NCBI RefSeq assembly: GCF_905171775.1
Contig: NC_053489.1
Span: 333,966,089 to 334,030,088, forward strand
DNA length: 64,000 nt
Source of the DNA: Rana temporaria
Lineage: Eukaryota > Chordata > Amphibia > Anura > Ranidae
Direction: 5' to 3'
Shown here: piece by piece, positions 33,803 to 45,394 of the stretch
Layout: the number at the start of each line of letters is the position of its first letter
Position numbering within the stretch: the stretch's first letter is position 1
Position numbers and translations under genes: made by a program
The notes under the pieces: model-generated
Database searches by the model: none
Told to the model about the DNA's origin: nothing
The model's input: the letters and a program-made list of their open reading frames with translations, nothing else

Positions 33803-35478
33803 CAGTGGCGGCTGGTGCTCAAAATTTTTGGGGGGGCGCAAACGAAAAAAAAAAAAAATTGCAGCCTCACTGTGCCCATCACATGCAGCCACTGTGCCAT
33901 CAAACGCAGCCACTGTGCCATGCCACCAAATGCAGCCACTGTGCCATCAATTGTCACCACTGTGCCATGCCATCAAACGCAGCCACTGTGCCATCAATTG
34001 TCACCACTGTGCCATGCCATCAAACAGCAACTGTGCCATCAATTATCACCACTGTGCCATGCCATCAAACGCAGCCACTGTGCCATCAATTATCACCACT
34101 GTGCCATGCCATCAAACAGCAACTGTGCCATCAATTATCACCACTGTGCCATGCCATCAAACGCAGCCACTGTGCCATCAATTATCACCACTGTGCCATG
34201 CCATCAAACGCAGCCACTGTGCCATCAATTGTCACCACTGTGCCATGCCATCAAACAGCAACTGTGCCATCAATTATCACCACTGTGCCATGCCATCAAA
34301 CGCAACCACTGTGCCATCAATTGTCACCACTGTGCCATGCCATCAAACGCAGCCACTGTGCCATCAATTGTCACCACTGTGCCATGCCATCAAACAGCAA
34401 CTGTGCCATCAATTATCACCACTGTGCCATGCCATCAAACGCAGCCACTGTGCCATCAATTGTCACCACTGTGCTATGCCATCAAACAGCAACTGTGCCA
34501 TCAATTATCACCACTGTGCCATGCCATCAAACGCAACCACTGTGCCATCAATTGTCACCACTGTGCCATGCCATCAAACGCAGCCACTGTGCCATCAATT
34601 GTCACCACTGTGCCATGCAACACAGCAACTGTGCCATCAATTGTCACCACTGTGCCATGCCATCAAACGCAGCCACTGTGCCATCAATTGTCACCACTGT
34701 GCCATACCATCAAACGCAGTCACTGTGCCATCAATTGTCACCACTGTGCCATGCCATCAAACGCAGCCACTGTGCCCCTCAACTGTTGCCACTGTGCCAA
34801 TTGTCACCATTGTGCCCTTTAATTGTCACCACTGTGCCCCATGATGCCACTGTGCCCCATGATGCCACTGTGCCCATTGTCACCTCTGTGCCCTTTGTCA
34901 CCACTGTGCCCCATGATGCCACTGTGCCAATTGTCACCTCTGTGCCCTTTGTCACCACTGTGCCCCATGATGTCACTGTGCCCCTTTCCCTGTAAAAAGC
35001 ACTTACCTGAGGATTCCATGTGCTCCCTCGATGTCTTCTGCCGCTGTGGTGAAGCTTCAGCCAATCAGGTTCCTGATAACCAGAATCCGGGAACCTGATT
35101 GGCTGAAACGGCCGTTTGTCTTATACAATGACCGCTGGCTTTGATAGGCAGTTCCCCTCAGCCAACCAGCTGCCGCTATTCGGGTAACCGGCGTCCCACG
35201 TCCGGTTATATGAATAGACAAGGCAGCTGGCAACAACCAATAACATACATTCGTGCATTTATGCACGAATGTGTGTTATTTGTTTGCGAGAGGGGGTGGC
35301 GCTGCAGCGCCCTCTATAGACGGCCGCCAGAACTGCGGCTAAAATGTCAAAATGACATTTTAGCCGAATAAAAGTTCTTAAAGGGCCCGTTTTTTTTTTT
35401 TTTTTTTTTATTATTTTTTTTTTGTGACTGTGGGAGGGGGGGCGGCGCCCGTGCGTCCCTATGGACGGGCCGCCACTG
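33803..35478 (+). mobile_element. Non-autonomous hAT element with internal minisatellite, copy 2
   Basis: It starts CAGTGGCGGCTGGTGCTC and ends GGGCCGCCACTG, flanked by exact ATGGGGAG duplications (33795-33802, 35479-35486). Same family as 3957-5174 but 1676 bp long, mainly from a larger tandem array. It inserted at the end of the 42-bp minisatellite. Confidence 0.93.
33880..34990. repeat. Minisatellite inside hAT copy 2 (CCACTGTGCC units)
   Basis: Compound period of 45-47 bp made of CCATCAATTGTCACCACTGT and GCCATGCCATCAAACGCAGC half-units, decaying to CCCCATGATGCCACTGTG units at 34840-34990. Three long open frames across it are artefacts of a stop-free repeat. Confidence 0.95.
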
Positions 35479-35689
35479 ATGGGGAGGGATTTCTTGCGGT
35501 GTCTATGGGGTAATCAGGAAGTGATGTTGGGAAGATAAGGGAAGGAAAGTGACCATGGAATGATGTCCCTCAGCTGGGGGGGTAGGAAGCTCGGAGTGAT
35601 GTCTGTATGACGTGATCTGGGGGTGATGCAAGCTGGGGGGAGTTGGGGGCTGAGAAGTGGTCTGATAGCGATGTATATATAGCCATTCA

Positions 35690-35806
35690 TGTAACCTGTA
35701 TATACTGTATATGTGGTGAGTTCACACTTCTGATTGTACATGTATACAGGCTCTGAGTCTGTGCAATCAGAAGTGTGAACTCACCACATACACACAGGTT
35801 ACATAA
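35690..35806. repeat. Inverted repeat / hairpin
   Basis: Arms containing GGTGAGTTCACACTTCTGAT and ATCAGAAGTGTGAACTCACC flank a loop of about 35 bases; CCTGTATATACTGTATATGT extends the left arm. Confidence 0.85.
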
Positions 35807-37333
35807 ATGACCTCACATTATCTAGTCTGAGCAATTGATATTGGATGATGTTTGCACAGAGTGTTCATGCTTAGAAGTTATCTGTCAAAATGTGTTTGGG
35901 TTGCAGACCTCACCCCGCCCCCCCCGCCCCCACACTCAAACTCACTATCTCCTTCGATTCTTCTCTCAAGAAAAAATCTCCTTGAAAGTTTGTAACTACT
36001 ACTATCCACCCTAGGAAACTTCTCCCAGAAAAGTTCAGCTCACTCACCTCCTCCCTTCCTCTGGCCAGCCGACAGGAGCTACAGTGAGCTCCGCCTCCCA
36101 GGTCTCACAGCACACCGCGCTGCTGATTGGAGGGGGAGGCTGAGTCAGAGATAACAAGGACCCGCACAGCACGAGACTGGAGGGAGGGAGGGGGAGACAG
36201 AAAGGAGCTTTGAATCCCAAACACACACCGCAGGCTCAGGTCCCTGCCGAGACCCAGAAGCCGCACCTGCCTTCCCCACTAGCCGGGACTAGGTCCTATT
36301 TGAAGGGACTGTCCCGTTAAAAACGGCAGGCTAAATTAGCCGGGACTAGGTCCTATTTGAAGGGACTGTCCCGTTAAAAACGGGACAGTTGGCAAGTATG
36401 GTTTAGGTGCACGGTCACAAGTAAGGAAACACTCCTGTTTCCAGCAAACAGTTCTCGTCGCCACTCTAGCCAGAGTGGGTATTGCTCACCCAGATAGGTC
36501 CCTCTCACTGGCCTAGCAGAGAATAAAGTACAGTCTCTGCCACAGACCATCCTCTATAGGTGAGATGTTTTGGTCCGGAATCCTCTGCTACAGGATTCAG
36601 CACCCGGATCTCTTTAGCTTTGCTTCACTAGAACTTTTAGATCCGACAGGCGACACTGTCAGGCCTCTCTGTGTACAGTGCATCCTCAGATGAAGTTTCC
36701 AGGCCTTCCCCCAAGGTACCAGCCTCTTGCATGGTCCTTACCAGGATAGGTCCCCCCCTGGTTTCCCTTATCAAGTGGCTTCCTCCCGCAGGACAGACAG
36801 CACAGGATCACCTCTGCAGTACAGGCCCCAGCCAGACAACTGGGCCCAGCAAACGAAGCCGCACCCCCAGACCAACGTGGTCCCGGAGCCAGGATCCACA
36901 ACGCGCACCCCTGACCAGGCGACCCACGAGGCGCGGACGAACGTCAGACCCTGCACCAATGGCGTCTGTCCCTTAAGTACCCCTCCCCAGCATGCACAGC
37001 GGGGCGACAACTCCCACTGATTCGCTGCCGAGGGGGACACTCAAAACACCATGACCTTGCTGCTGCCACCCCCAGGCGATCAATGGTGGATACTCCCAGC
37101 ACAGCCATGGCTGAAACAGAGGCTAAATTGCCCTTAATCATTCTGGTCTGAGCCAAATAACAGCTCAGACCCCCACTAAATTTAAAGCAGGGCGCTACAT
37201 ATATATAAATAAATATAGTATATTGACACCTCTGATGCTCTTTTGATGTTACATTTTGAAAGAAGCTGGATGCCAGCAGTAAGAAGGTGGCGGAGCCATG
37301 TTGGTACACCCCACACTGCTCAGCGCTAAACCT

Positions 37334-37608
37334 TTAGGCTGGGTTCACACTATTGCAAATTGGATGTAAATTTCTCCACATCCAATTTGCATGTCAGGTG
37401 ATTGTGACTGGCTCTTTATGGAGTAGATTCACACATCTCTGGAGCGTCTTCGGTGTGAATTGCACAGGAGTCCTGTGCGTCTTCTGGTCCATTTCAGGTC
37501 CGAAAATAAGGCAAAAATTCAGACTGAAATTGGACCTGAAACGATGAACGGGGACGCACCGGACTCCTGCTATGAGTTTCTCAATGCGGCAGTGTGATCC
37601 CAGCCTTA
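37334..37608. repeat. MITE, 'GGTTCACACT' family
   Basis: Inverted ends TTAGGCTGGGTTCACACT and AGTGTGATCCCAGCCTTA. Related copies at 44.58, 49.53 and 62.23 kb. About 275 bp, non-coding. Confidence 0.78.
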
Positions 37609-39416
37609 GACTTTCAAAAGACGTACCGGAATGCTCCTCGCTGTGTCATTGTTCTCTGATAGCAGGACTCCCCAACTGTTAGAATGATCAGCGTGTAAGC
37701 GGGGATGGGGTGCGGCAAGGTAACGTTTATTACCGAGAGGCGGTAGTAGTAACAGTCTTTACCTCTCCAGGCATGGAGGCACAAATATGCAGTACAGATA
37801 CTGTTGTTCTAAGCTATGTGGATTTCTGAGTATCACAGGCACTTCCCACTTAATGGTACATTATATACCCCAGCACACAATGCGTTTTGGAAGAGGCTGG
37901 AAACACGTTACCCGTAGCAGCTGGGAGTCTTTCATCCGACCAAGGTTACCACTGCAGGACTCCGTAGGACCCCTGAACTATCCCTCACAGGCCGGAACAC
38001 TCTCCCTAACAAGCAGGGTCTCTGTCCCTATCTACATCCACACGTGTTCTGCCTAAAACGTGCCTGAGCTTTCCTATATAAAGAAACCACCCCAAAATGG
38101 CCGCCCAAATCTCTTGAGATCTCGTGCAGCCTATCAGGACACAGGGCTCCTCCAAAATGGTGTTGGAGACACTCTAGAGGTAAATAGTGTTAACATAAGT
38201 ACATACATAAACATAACAACTCAACTGCAGTGTGAATACATACGATTACTTTACCACTTGCTCTTGCAGCACTAGACTGCCCTATCACTGACAGCTGCTT
38301 ACAAGCGCTGCAGTGGATTGAATCCATGCAAAAGATTTATCAACAAGCCAGTTTATGAGAAATCAATTGATCCATGAATGGATTAAAATTTGGCAGGTAG
38401 ACCAATTGTGATCCACGTACGGGACAGCTTTAGAACTTGAAAATAAACAGCAGGGGAGGAGCTGCAAAGCATGCTGGGAATCCAGGAAGTTGTGGGCAGC
38501 AGACATGCAGCACTTACAATATGAAAGAACATTTTTAAGTGGATGTAAATCCGATTCATGAAATTTTCTTTGGGCACATATATCTGCAGTGTTTTTTTAT
38601 CTCTCTTCAAAGCCCTGAGTCCCGTGTCTTTCTCCTGCTCCGTTTTTTGTTATCAGCATGATAACTTATGACAAGTTCTCTGACAACTGTGTTAAAACCA
38701 AGTTGAATTTTGTGTCAAGGTGTGTGCTATAAATAGATTAGCAGAGAGCTGGTCTATTCACAGCACAGCTCTGCAAGTCTCTGCCTATGTGGAGGGGGGC
38801 CTTTCCTCCAATCAGCTGTCTCACAGTGTATAGTAAGAATCCACACCCACAGGTGAATCAGGAAGAGAAAATTCTAACAGGACATGCACTTTCTAAATAG
38901 TATATAAAGCTAAAGACAGCCGATATACAAGTAAAACTTATATAGAGAGATTTGTTTCATCGCTGTGTATCATCTGAGGCCTCACTGGGTATATGTGAGG
39001 GTTTACATCCAGTTTAAAGAGGAACTGCAGTCTGCTCACATAATTTGTGATAAAAACATCTTTGCCATTCTGAAGCTTCCCTCCAACCACTTTTCATATT
39101 ATTTTATATATACTGTGATTCTGTACTTGCCAAATATGCTGCAGAAATCTCCCTCCACTAAATCTGGCTGCAAACATTTTAACTGTGGGCAGCTGAATCT
39201 GCTGCCTGTTCAGTTCCTGGATTTACACAGACACACAGAGGCACACCTCCATCTCTGGAGCCCTGCAGCTCTCATTGGCCCACTTATGACTCACCCCCCT
39301 TTCCCTGACAGTCTCTCACCAGAGAGCTGAGCATGAGGACATGGGCTGTATAAGTTACTTACTGGCAGAAAAAAAAAGTTTTATTATCCAAAGTTACAAC
39401 AACAAGGGCAGATTAT
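37609..39416. other. Intergenic sequence, nothing firmly recognised
   Basis: No element with both ends and no coding signal were found. Composition varies and several short open frames have no family features. Confidence 0.45.
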
Positions 39417-39870
39417 TTAAAGCGGAGTATCACCCAAAAATTGAACTTCTGCTTTTCGGAACCCTCCCCCCTCTGGTGTCACATTTGGCACCTTCCAGTG
39501 GGAGGGGGGTGCAGATACCTGTGTAAGACCAGTATTTGCACCCACTTCCGTGCGGTGCACAGACTCCCGTGGGAGTCACGCCACTTCCTGCCCCCCCCCC
39601 CCTCGCTGCCTTCTGGGAAACACACTGGTCCCAGGAGACAGCGGGGACCGATGGGAAAGCGCTGCGCAGTAGGGAACTGGGCAGTGAAGCCGCATTCCCT
39701 CACTGAGGATGGCAGCGGGGGCAGCAGAGAGACGAGCGATTGCTCGTCTTCTGCTACCAACATTGCGGGCGCGCTGGACAGGTAAGTGTCCATTTATTAA
39801 AAGTCAGCAGCTGCAGCATTTGTAGCTGCTGGCTTTTAATATATTTTTTTTCGCGGGACCTCCGCTTTAA
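39417..39870. mobile_element. TTAA MITE with 'AGCGGAG' ends
   Basis: TTAA at 39417-39420 and 39867-39870 with inverted ends AGCGGAGTATCACCC / GGGACCTCCGCT. The core with GTAAGTGTCCATTTATTAAA and GTCAGCAGCTGCAG is shared with 25.4-25.9 and 50.2-50.4 kb. Confidence 0.82.
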
Positions 39871-39999
39871 AAGATGGAAAGATGAAAAAATGACTGAAGG
39901 TCCGCTTTAAGTAACTGATTGTCAAAAAGAATGATTGTTTACTGTCATATTGCAATGCTGATGTGCATGGTGACTATTAGATTTCATGTAAACCCAACT

Positions 40000-40382
40000 G
40001 AACACGAGAAACCCATCAGATGGAGTGAGGCGAGCACAAAGCAGTGACAAGTGGGAGGTGCCATGTAACACAGGCGGAATAGTGGGCGTGTCCGGGCGAA
40101 GAGGCGGAGTCAGGAGCGGGAAGGCGAAAGTGAGAAGGTGGACGAGCTGCGTTTGGGAGAGAACAGAGAAACGAAACCGATAGGAGAAGGGAGGGGCGGC
40201 CAACCGAACAGAACAGCCTTCTCCCTGCTCGGTCATAGGAGAAGCCTTCAGCCCTGGCAGGTCGGCATTACACGCTGCAGGGACAGGCAGACAAGGGCCT
40301 TTTTATTCAGCGTACGTGACCTGCCCGGAGAGGAGAGGCGCCGACATACGGGTGAGTAAGCTGAGGCGGGCCCGGTACCTCC
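40000..40382 (+). promoter_or_regulatory. tdrd7: Candidate tdrd7 CpG-rich promoter and untranslated first exon
   Basis: This is the only stretch between stra6l and the tdrd7 coding exon that is GC- and CpG-rich, non-repetitive within the window and not flanked by TE ends. GGGCGTGTCCGGGCG (40085-40100) is GC-box-like. A good donor ACGG|GTGAGTAAG lies at 40351/40352. The tdrd7 start codon is only 4 bases into its exon at 61354, so an upstream untranslated exon must exist. Position, strand and donor fit, but the transcription start is not visible and another gene's first exon is possible. Confidence 0.45.
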
Positions 40383-40682
40383 CCGGTATGTGTGTGTCCC
40401 TTTATGGCGCAGCTTAGGTGTGTGTGACAGGAATGGAGTCATGACATTTTTCCGACATCATCTATTGAAAGCCTTCTGTGTATATGGGGATTACATAGGG
40501 GGCGGGGATGTACAGGTGTGCAGGAATGCTTCCCTCTCATCAAGATTGATTGATTCATCAGGTGTGATTCCACTTCCCCTTGATTCATTCATCACGTGTG
40601 ATTTTCCTACTTGCTGATTGATTAGAGTGTGGGTCACAAGGAGAGAACCCCCATTACTGTGTATGTCTGGGGGGCGGGGGTC
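40383..40682. other. Putative start of tdrd7 intron 1, nothing recognised
   Basis: Two near-copies of GATTCATCAGGTGTGATTCC are seen at 40552-40605. No other feature. Confidence 0.4.
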
Positions 40683-41551
40683 TTAAAGGGGTGGTTCACC
40701 CTAAAAACTACTTTTTCTTATTACACTGGCCCCCCACATTACAATCCGATTAAGGCTCTTATTATTTTTTTTCATGCTGTACATACCTTAGTACAGCATA
40801 TTCACCCGTGCATCCGGGTTGCGAGTCCCGCGGGAGTGGGCGTTCCTCACATGCTGGTGATTGACGTTTTGCCCAAAAACGAGCTCCCCTCCCGTCGCGT
40901 AAGCCGCGTCACGATTGGCGAAAGGAGCCGAATGGCGATGCGCATGCGCAGTATAGCGCTGACTCGCCGTTTGGCTCCTTTCGCCAACCGTGACGCGGCT
41001 TACGCGACGGGGGGGAGCTCGTTTTTGGGCAAAACGTCAATCACCAGCATGTGAGGAACGCCCACTCCCGCGGTACTCGCATCCCGGATGCACGGGTGAA
41101 TATGCTGTACTAAGGTATGTACAGCATGAAAAAAATAATAAGAGCCTTAACCACTTCCAGACCGCTGTACGACTATATACGGCCTAACTTTAAAGATACA
41201 TATCTCGGTAACGGCAGCAGCTGCTGCCACAACCGAGGTATCTATCCTTACTGTCAGCGGTTCTGGTAACGATAACGGCGGTCTCCGCGGCGGATTCGCT
41301 GCAAGATCGCCGTTATCGGTGGCGGGAGAGGGGCCCCCCGCTCTCCCGCGCCCTCCGCCGCTTACCGGAGCCGTCGGTAGCAGCGGAGGAGATCGCGACC
41401 GTTCGGGAGCTGAGCGGGGACGAGACTGAAGGAAAAATCTCCTTCGCCCGTCCCCATAGCTCGGCTGGGCGGAAGTGACGTCAAAACGTCAGTCCCGCCC
41501 AGCCTCTTAAAGAAACATTTTTTTTTTTGTCATTTGAAAAAATGACATTTT

Positions 41552-41592
<41 letters not shown>

Positions 41593-42424
41593 ATTTTAGT
41601 GTAAATATGAGATCTGAGGTCTTTTTGACCCCAGATCTCATATTTAAGAGGACCTGTCATGCTTTTTTCTATTACAAGGGATGTTTACATTCCTTGTAAT
41701 AGGAATAAAAGTGATCATTTTTTTTTTCCAGTGTAAAAAATAATAAAATAAATAAAAATAAATAAGAAAAAAAAAAAAAATATATTTAAAGCGCCCTGTC
41801 CCGACGAGCTCGTGCGCAGAAGCGAACGCATACGTGAGTAGCGCCTGCATATGAAAACGGTGTTCAAACGACACAAGTGAGGTATCGCCGCGATCGTTAG
41901 AGCGAGAGCAATAATTATAGCCCTAGGCCTACTCTGTAACTCAAAAAATGCAACCTATAGAATTTTTTAAACGTCGCCTATCGAGATTTTTAAGGGTAAA
42001 AGTTTGACGCCATGCCACGAGCGGGCGCAATTTGTAAGCGTGACATGTTGGGTACCATTTTACTCGGCGTAACATTATCTTTCACAATATATAAAAAAAT
42101 TGGGCCAAATTTATTGCTGTCTTATTTTTTAATTAAAAAAAGTGATTTTTTTCCAAAAAAAGTGCGCTTGTAGGACCGCTGCGCAAATATGGTGTGACAA
42201 AAAGTATTGCAATGATCCCCATTTTATTCTCTAGGGTATTAGAAAAAAATAAATATATAATGTTTGTGGGTTTTAAGTAATTTTCTAGCAACAAAAAAAA
42301 TGTTTTAGTCTTGTAAACACCAAATCTGAAAAACACCCAAAGTAGAGAAGTGGTTAATCGGATTGTAATGTGGGGGGGCAGTGGAATAAGAAAAAGTAGT
42401 TTTTAGGGTGAACCACCCCTTTAA
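40683..42424. mobile_element. TTAA MITE with 'AGGGGTGGTTCACCC' ends and long foldback, carrying a second TTAA MITE
   Basis: TTAA at 40683-40686 and 42421-42424 with inverted ends AGGGGTGGTTCACCC / GGGTGAACCACCCCT. The interior left of the nested element is a hairpin with arms of more than 150 bases (AGTACAGCATATTCACCCGT ... ACGGGTGAATATGCTGTACT). Removal of 41147-42357 restores one TTAA and continuity with the opposite arm (CCGATTAAGGCTCTTATT at 40747 against its inverse). Confidence 0.88.
41147..42357. mobile_element. Nested TTAA MITE with 'CCACTTCC' ends
   Basis: TTAA at 41147-41150 and 42354-42357, ends TTAACCACTTCCAGACC / GAGAAGTGGTTAA. It contains a T-run of about 40 bases at 41556-41590 and the block AAGTGCGCTTGTAGGACCGC (42160), which recurs inverted at 44130 inside a hAT-like element. 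Same family as 46196-47209 and 51991-52964. Confidence 0.85.
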
Positions 42425-43190
42425 ACCTTGGATTGCAAGCATAAATTCGTTCCAGAAGCATGCTTGTAATCCAAAGCACTTGTCTATCAAAGCAAATTTC
42501 CCTATAAGAAATAATGGAAACTCGGATGATTCGTTCCACAACCATTTATTCATAGGTCCTTCAGTTTATAATCCCTATAAAAAGATTATAGCAGGGTTGT
42601 GTAACCATAAAATGCCCATCCACAATTGGAAACCTCCACAAGGGGATTGGAAGCAAAATCCAGCAGGAGCCACAGAGTATAAAAGAGAAGCGAGGCGCCT
42701 CTAAGTGTAGCAATATGGTTACATTTAATGAAGGTACAACATTTAGCAACTCTCACATGGTTGATGATTAAAAGAGGCACATCTAAGTATGCAGGGATCC
42801 GGGGTAAAGATGTCCACATAAACCAATCTCCGCACCACCGCCACTCACCGCTGTCAGTCGGCAATCATGACTGGAAAGACTACCCTGCAGTAGAGGGATC
42901 TGAAAGCGAGGCTTGAAGCGCAGAGTGGAAGGGAGGATGTTGATGGCGGTGAGGAGGGCGGTCTATGTGAACAGCTTTACCTTGGATCCCTGCATACTTG
43001 GATGTGCCTGTTTAATCATCAACCATGTGACTTGCTAAATGTTGTACCTTCATTAAATGTAATCATATCGCTTCACTTGGAGGCGCATTTATACTCCGAT
43101 GTGACTTGATGCTACTTTGTTTATCAAGTCAAGAATTATAAAATAAAGTTTGCTTGTGCTGCAAAACTCTCTCAATCCAAGGTTTTACTG
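42425..43190. repeat. Foldback element with 'CCTTGGATTG' ends
   Basis: Ends AACCTTGGATTGCAAGC and CAATCCAAGGTTTTACTGTA are inverses, the left one lacking its outer bases. Inner inverted arms are near 42715-42765 and 43010-43070 (ATGGTTACATTTAATGAAGG and inverse). The end sequence is mariner-like, but TA duplications cannot be confirmed. Confidence 0.6.
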
Positions 43191-43820
43191 TATTCAGTTT
43201 GTGTGAAAGTTATATTGCCTACAAACTATACTGTGTGTGTAATAAAAGTTGTGTATGGATGTGATGTTTGTTTTGGGCTGCTAATGGCGGAGAACAAGTA
43301 GTTCTGCAACAGCTGGAGGGCCGCCAGTTTGAGACCCCTGTTATAATGGGACTACGATAGTGCAGCAGTTAATCTGACATTAACTGACGCTGGGGGAGGG
43401 AGGAACTGATTAGTATCACTGTTGATGTCAGTTAAACACTGTAACTGTACTGGGTGGGAGTGAGTTAACCATTTAACGACTGGCTCCTGTACATATATGT
43501 AGGCAGAATGGCACGGCTGGGCAAAGTAATGTATATTTACGTCACTTTGACATTCCCGCCATGCGGGCGCGCGCCCCTACTACGAGCTCCGTGACCATAC
43601 CCGCGGACTCGATGTCCGCCAGTGTCCTGCGATCGGGTCACAGAGCTGCAGAACGGAGAGAGGCCAGTGTAAACAAGCATCTCCCCATTCTGCCTAGTGA
43701 CACTATCACTGATCGTCTGCTCCCTCTCATCGGGGTGAGCGATCAGTGATGTGTCACTCGTAGCCACACCCCCTAACAGTTAAAATCACACCCTAGGACA
43801 CACTTAAAGGAACACTAAAG
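43191..43820. other. Intronic sequence with MITE fragments
   Basis: GGGCCGCCAGTTTGAGACCCCTG at 43320-43340 is an isolated hAT-type right terminus. TTAACCATTTAACGACTGG at 43466 starts a TTAA-type MITE whose other end was not found. No gene. Confidence 0.45.
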
Positions 43821-44575
43821 CAGGGCTCGACAAATCCCGGTCGCCATGGCGACTAGAAATAGCATCCTTGGCTTGGAAGGTGGGCAAAAAAAATGAGATA
43901 TTTTTTTTTGTGAAGTTCCCAGCTCTTCCTTGTGTGAGCTGGCGGTGGCCGTTGGTATTACAAGTTAAGCAGCAATTCTAATGTAATTTTTCACAATTTT
44001 CACTGCCATCTTCTTCCCTCTAATTAGAACCCCCAAACATTATATATATTTTTTATCCTAACACCCTAGAGAATAAAATGGAGATCGTCGCAATACTTTC
44101 TGTCACGCCGTATTTGCGCAGCGGTCTTACAAGCGCACTTTTTTGGGAAAAAATTACACTTTTTTTTTAATTAAAAAATAAGACAACAGTAAAGTTATCC
44201 CCATTTTTTTTTTTAATATTATGAAAGATAATGTTACGCCGAGTAAATTCATACCCAACATGTCACGCTTCAAAATTGCGTCCGCTCATGGAATGCCGAC
44301 AAACTTTTACCCTTTAAAATCTTCATAGGCGACGTTTAAAAAAAATTTACAGGTTGCATGTTTTGAGTTACAGAGGTGGTCTAGGGCTAGAATTATTGCT
44401 CTCACTCTACCAATCGCGGCGATACATCACGTGTGGTTTGAACACCGTTTACATATGCGGACGCTGCTCACGTATGTGTTCGCTTCTGCACGCAAGCTCG
44501 TCGGGACGGGGTGCGTTTTCTGGCTCTTAACTTTTTTAGCTGGCTCCTAGATTCCAAGGAAATTTGTCAAACCCT
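43821..44575. mobile_element. hAT-like element containing the core of a TTAA MITE
   Basis: Ends CAGGGCTCGACAAATCCC and GAAATTTGTCAAACCCT are imperfect inverses of the hAT CAGGG type; the flanking duplication is not clean. The centre (about 44080-44520) is the inverse of the 41.8-42.25-kb part of the CCACTTCC MITE, including TTGCGCAGCGGTCTTACAAG. Confidence 0.6.
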
Positions 44576-44580
44576 ACACC

Positions 44581-44857
44581 AAGCCTAGGTTCACACTGCT
44601 GCGAATTCAAAATCGCGGAAAAAATGCGCGATTTTACCGCGATTTCGCGGCTGCGATTTTGCCGCGATTTCGGCCGCAATTTAATGTAAATCGCGGCCCG
44701 AAATCGCAAAAAGTAGTACAGGAACTACTTTTTGAAATCGCAGATGCGGCGTCGCACTGATTAGGACAGTGCCATTGCCGACAATTGCCGCCGATTTGAC
44801 ATGTCAAATCGCATCTCAAATCGTTCCAAATCGTACCCAGTGTGAACCAGGGCTAAA
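44581..44857. repeat. MITE, 'GGTTCACACTG' family
   Basis: Inverted ends AGCCTAGGTTCACACTG and CAGTGTGAACCAGGGCT. The interior repeats AAATCGC/GCGATTT motifs. Non-coding. Confidence 0.8.
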
Positions 44858-45394
44858 GGTTCGTTTTTTTATTAGACCTTTAACTCCTTTTTATTATTCC
44901 TTTAACTCCTTGATCGCCCCCTAGTGTTAACCCCTTCCCTGCTGGTATCATTTTTACATTGATCAGTGCATTTTTATAGCACTAATCAATGTAGTAATGT
45001 CGCTCGTCCCAAAAAGTGTAATTTGGGGTCAGATTTGTCTGCTGAAATGTCGCAGTCCTGTTAAAAATCGCAGATCGCCGCTATTACCAGTAAAAACAAT
45101 AACAAAAATAAGTAAGTCCCTACATCTATCCTGTAGTTTGCAGATGCAATAACTCTTGCGCAAATCAATATACACCTATTGCATGTGTTTTTTTTTTTTT
45201 TTGCTAAAATATGTAGAAGAATATAAAAAAATGTGTTCATCAGTTTAGGTATATATATTATTGTTATTATAATTAAATAACACAGTACTGGTTAATGATC
45301 TGCCTTGGTCCCTCTAGTATGGGATCCAAGGCATCCGATCCCGCTTGAATACTGTGGGAATTGCCAGATTACTATGGCTGTTTATCTGGCACTA
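44858..45394. other. Intronic sequence, nothing recognised
   Basis: AT-rich with short poly-T and ATTATTATAATTA runs; no element ends or coding features identified. Confidence 0.4.

Larger units (their letters stand above)
31821..36400. mobile_element. Large non-coding element with 'CATASTTGCCAAC' ends and 42-bp minisatellite
   Basis: Ends CATAGTTGCCAACATTTG and GGACAGTTGGCAAGTATG are imperfect inverses, inserted in LTR copy C. It holds a 1.65-kb minisatellite, a nested hAT (33803-35478), a hairpin at 35.69-35.81 kb and a tandem duplication of about 65 bp at 36280-36385. The target duplication is unclear (GGTTCAG / GGTTTAG). No coding capacity recognised. Confidence 0.65.
31623..37199 (-). 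mobile_element. Solo LTR, 'TGTAGCGC' family, copy C, interrupted
   Basis: Left end TGTAGCACTATCCCCCCGCA and right end GGGCGCTACA are the inverse of copies A and B. Internal landmarks are shared, such as GTCGCCACTCTAGCCAGAGT at 36460. The LTR parts are 31623-31820 and 36401-37199; everything between is a later insertion. Flanks CATA/TATA are a doubtful duplication. Confidence 0.75.

Noticed and set aside
30035..34990. CRISPR-like array
   Set aside because: Direct tandem repeats without unique spacers, in a vertebrate TE setting.
33741..34995. Three overlapping frames of 335-415 codons (Cys/His/Pro-rich)
   Set aside because: They run across the minisatellite of the hAT element and its flank in all three frames. 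The same array at 4.7-5.1 kb gives similar frames on the other strand.
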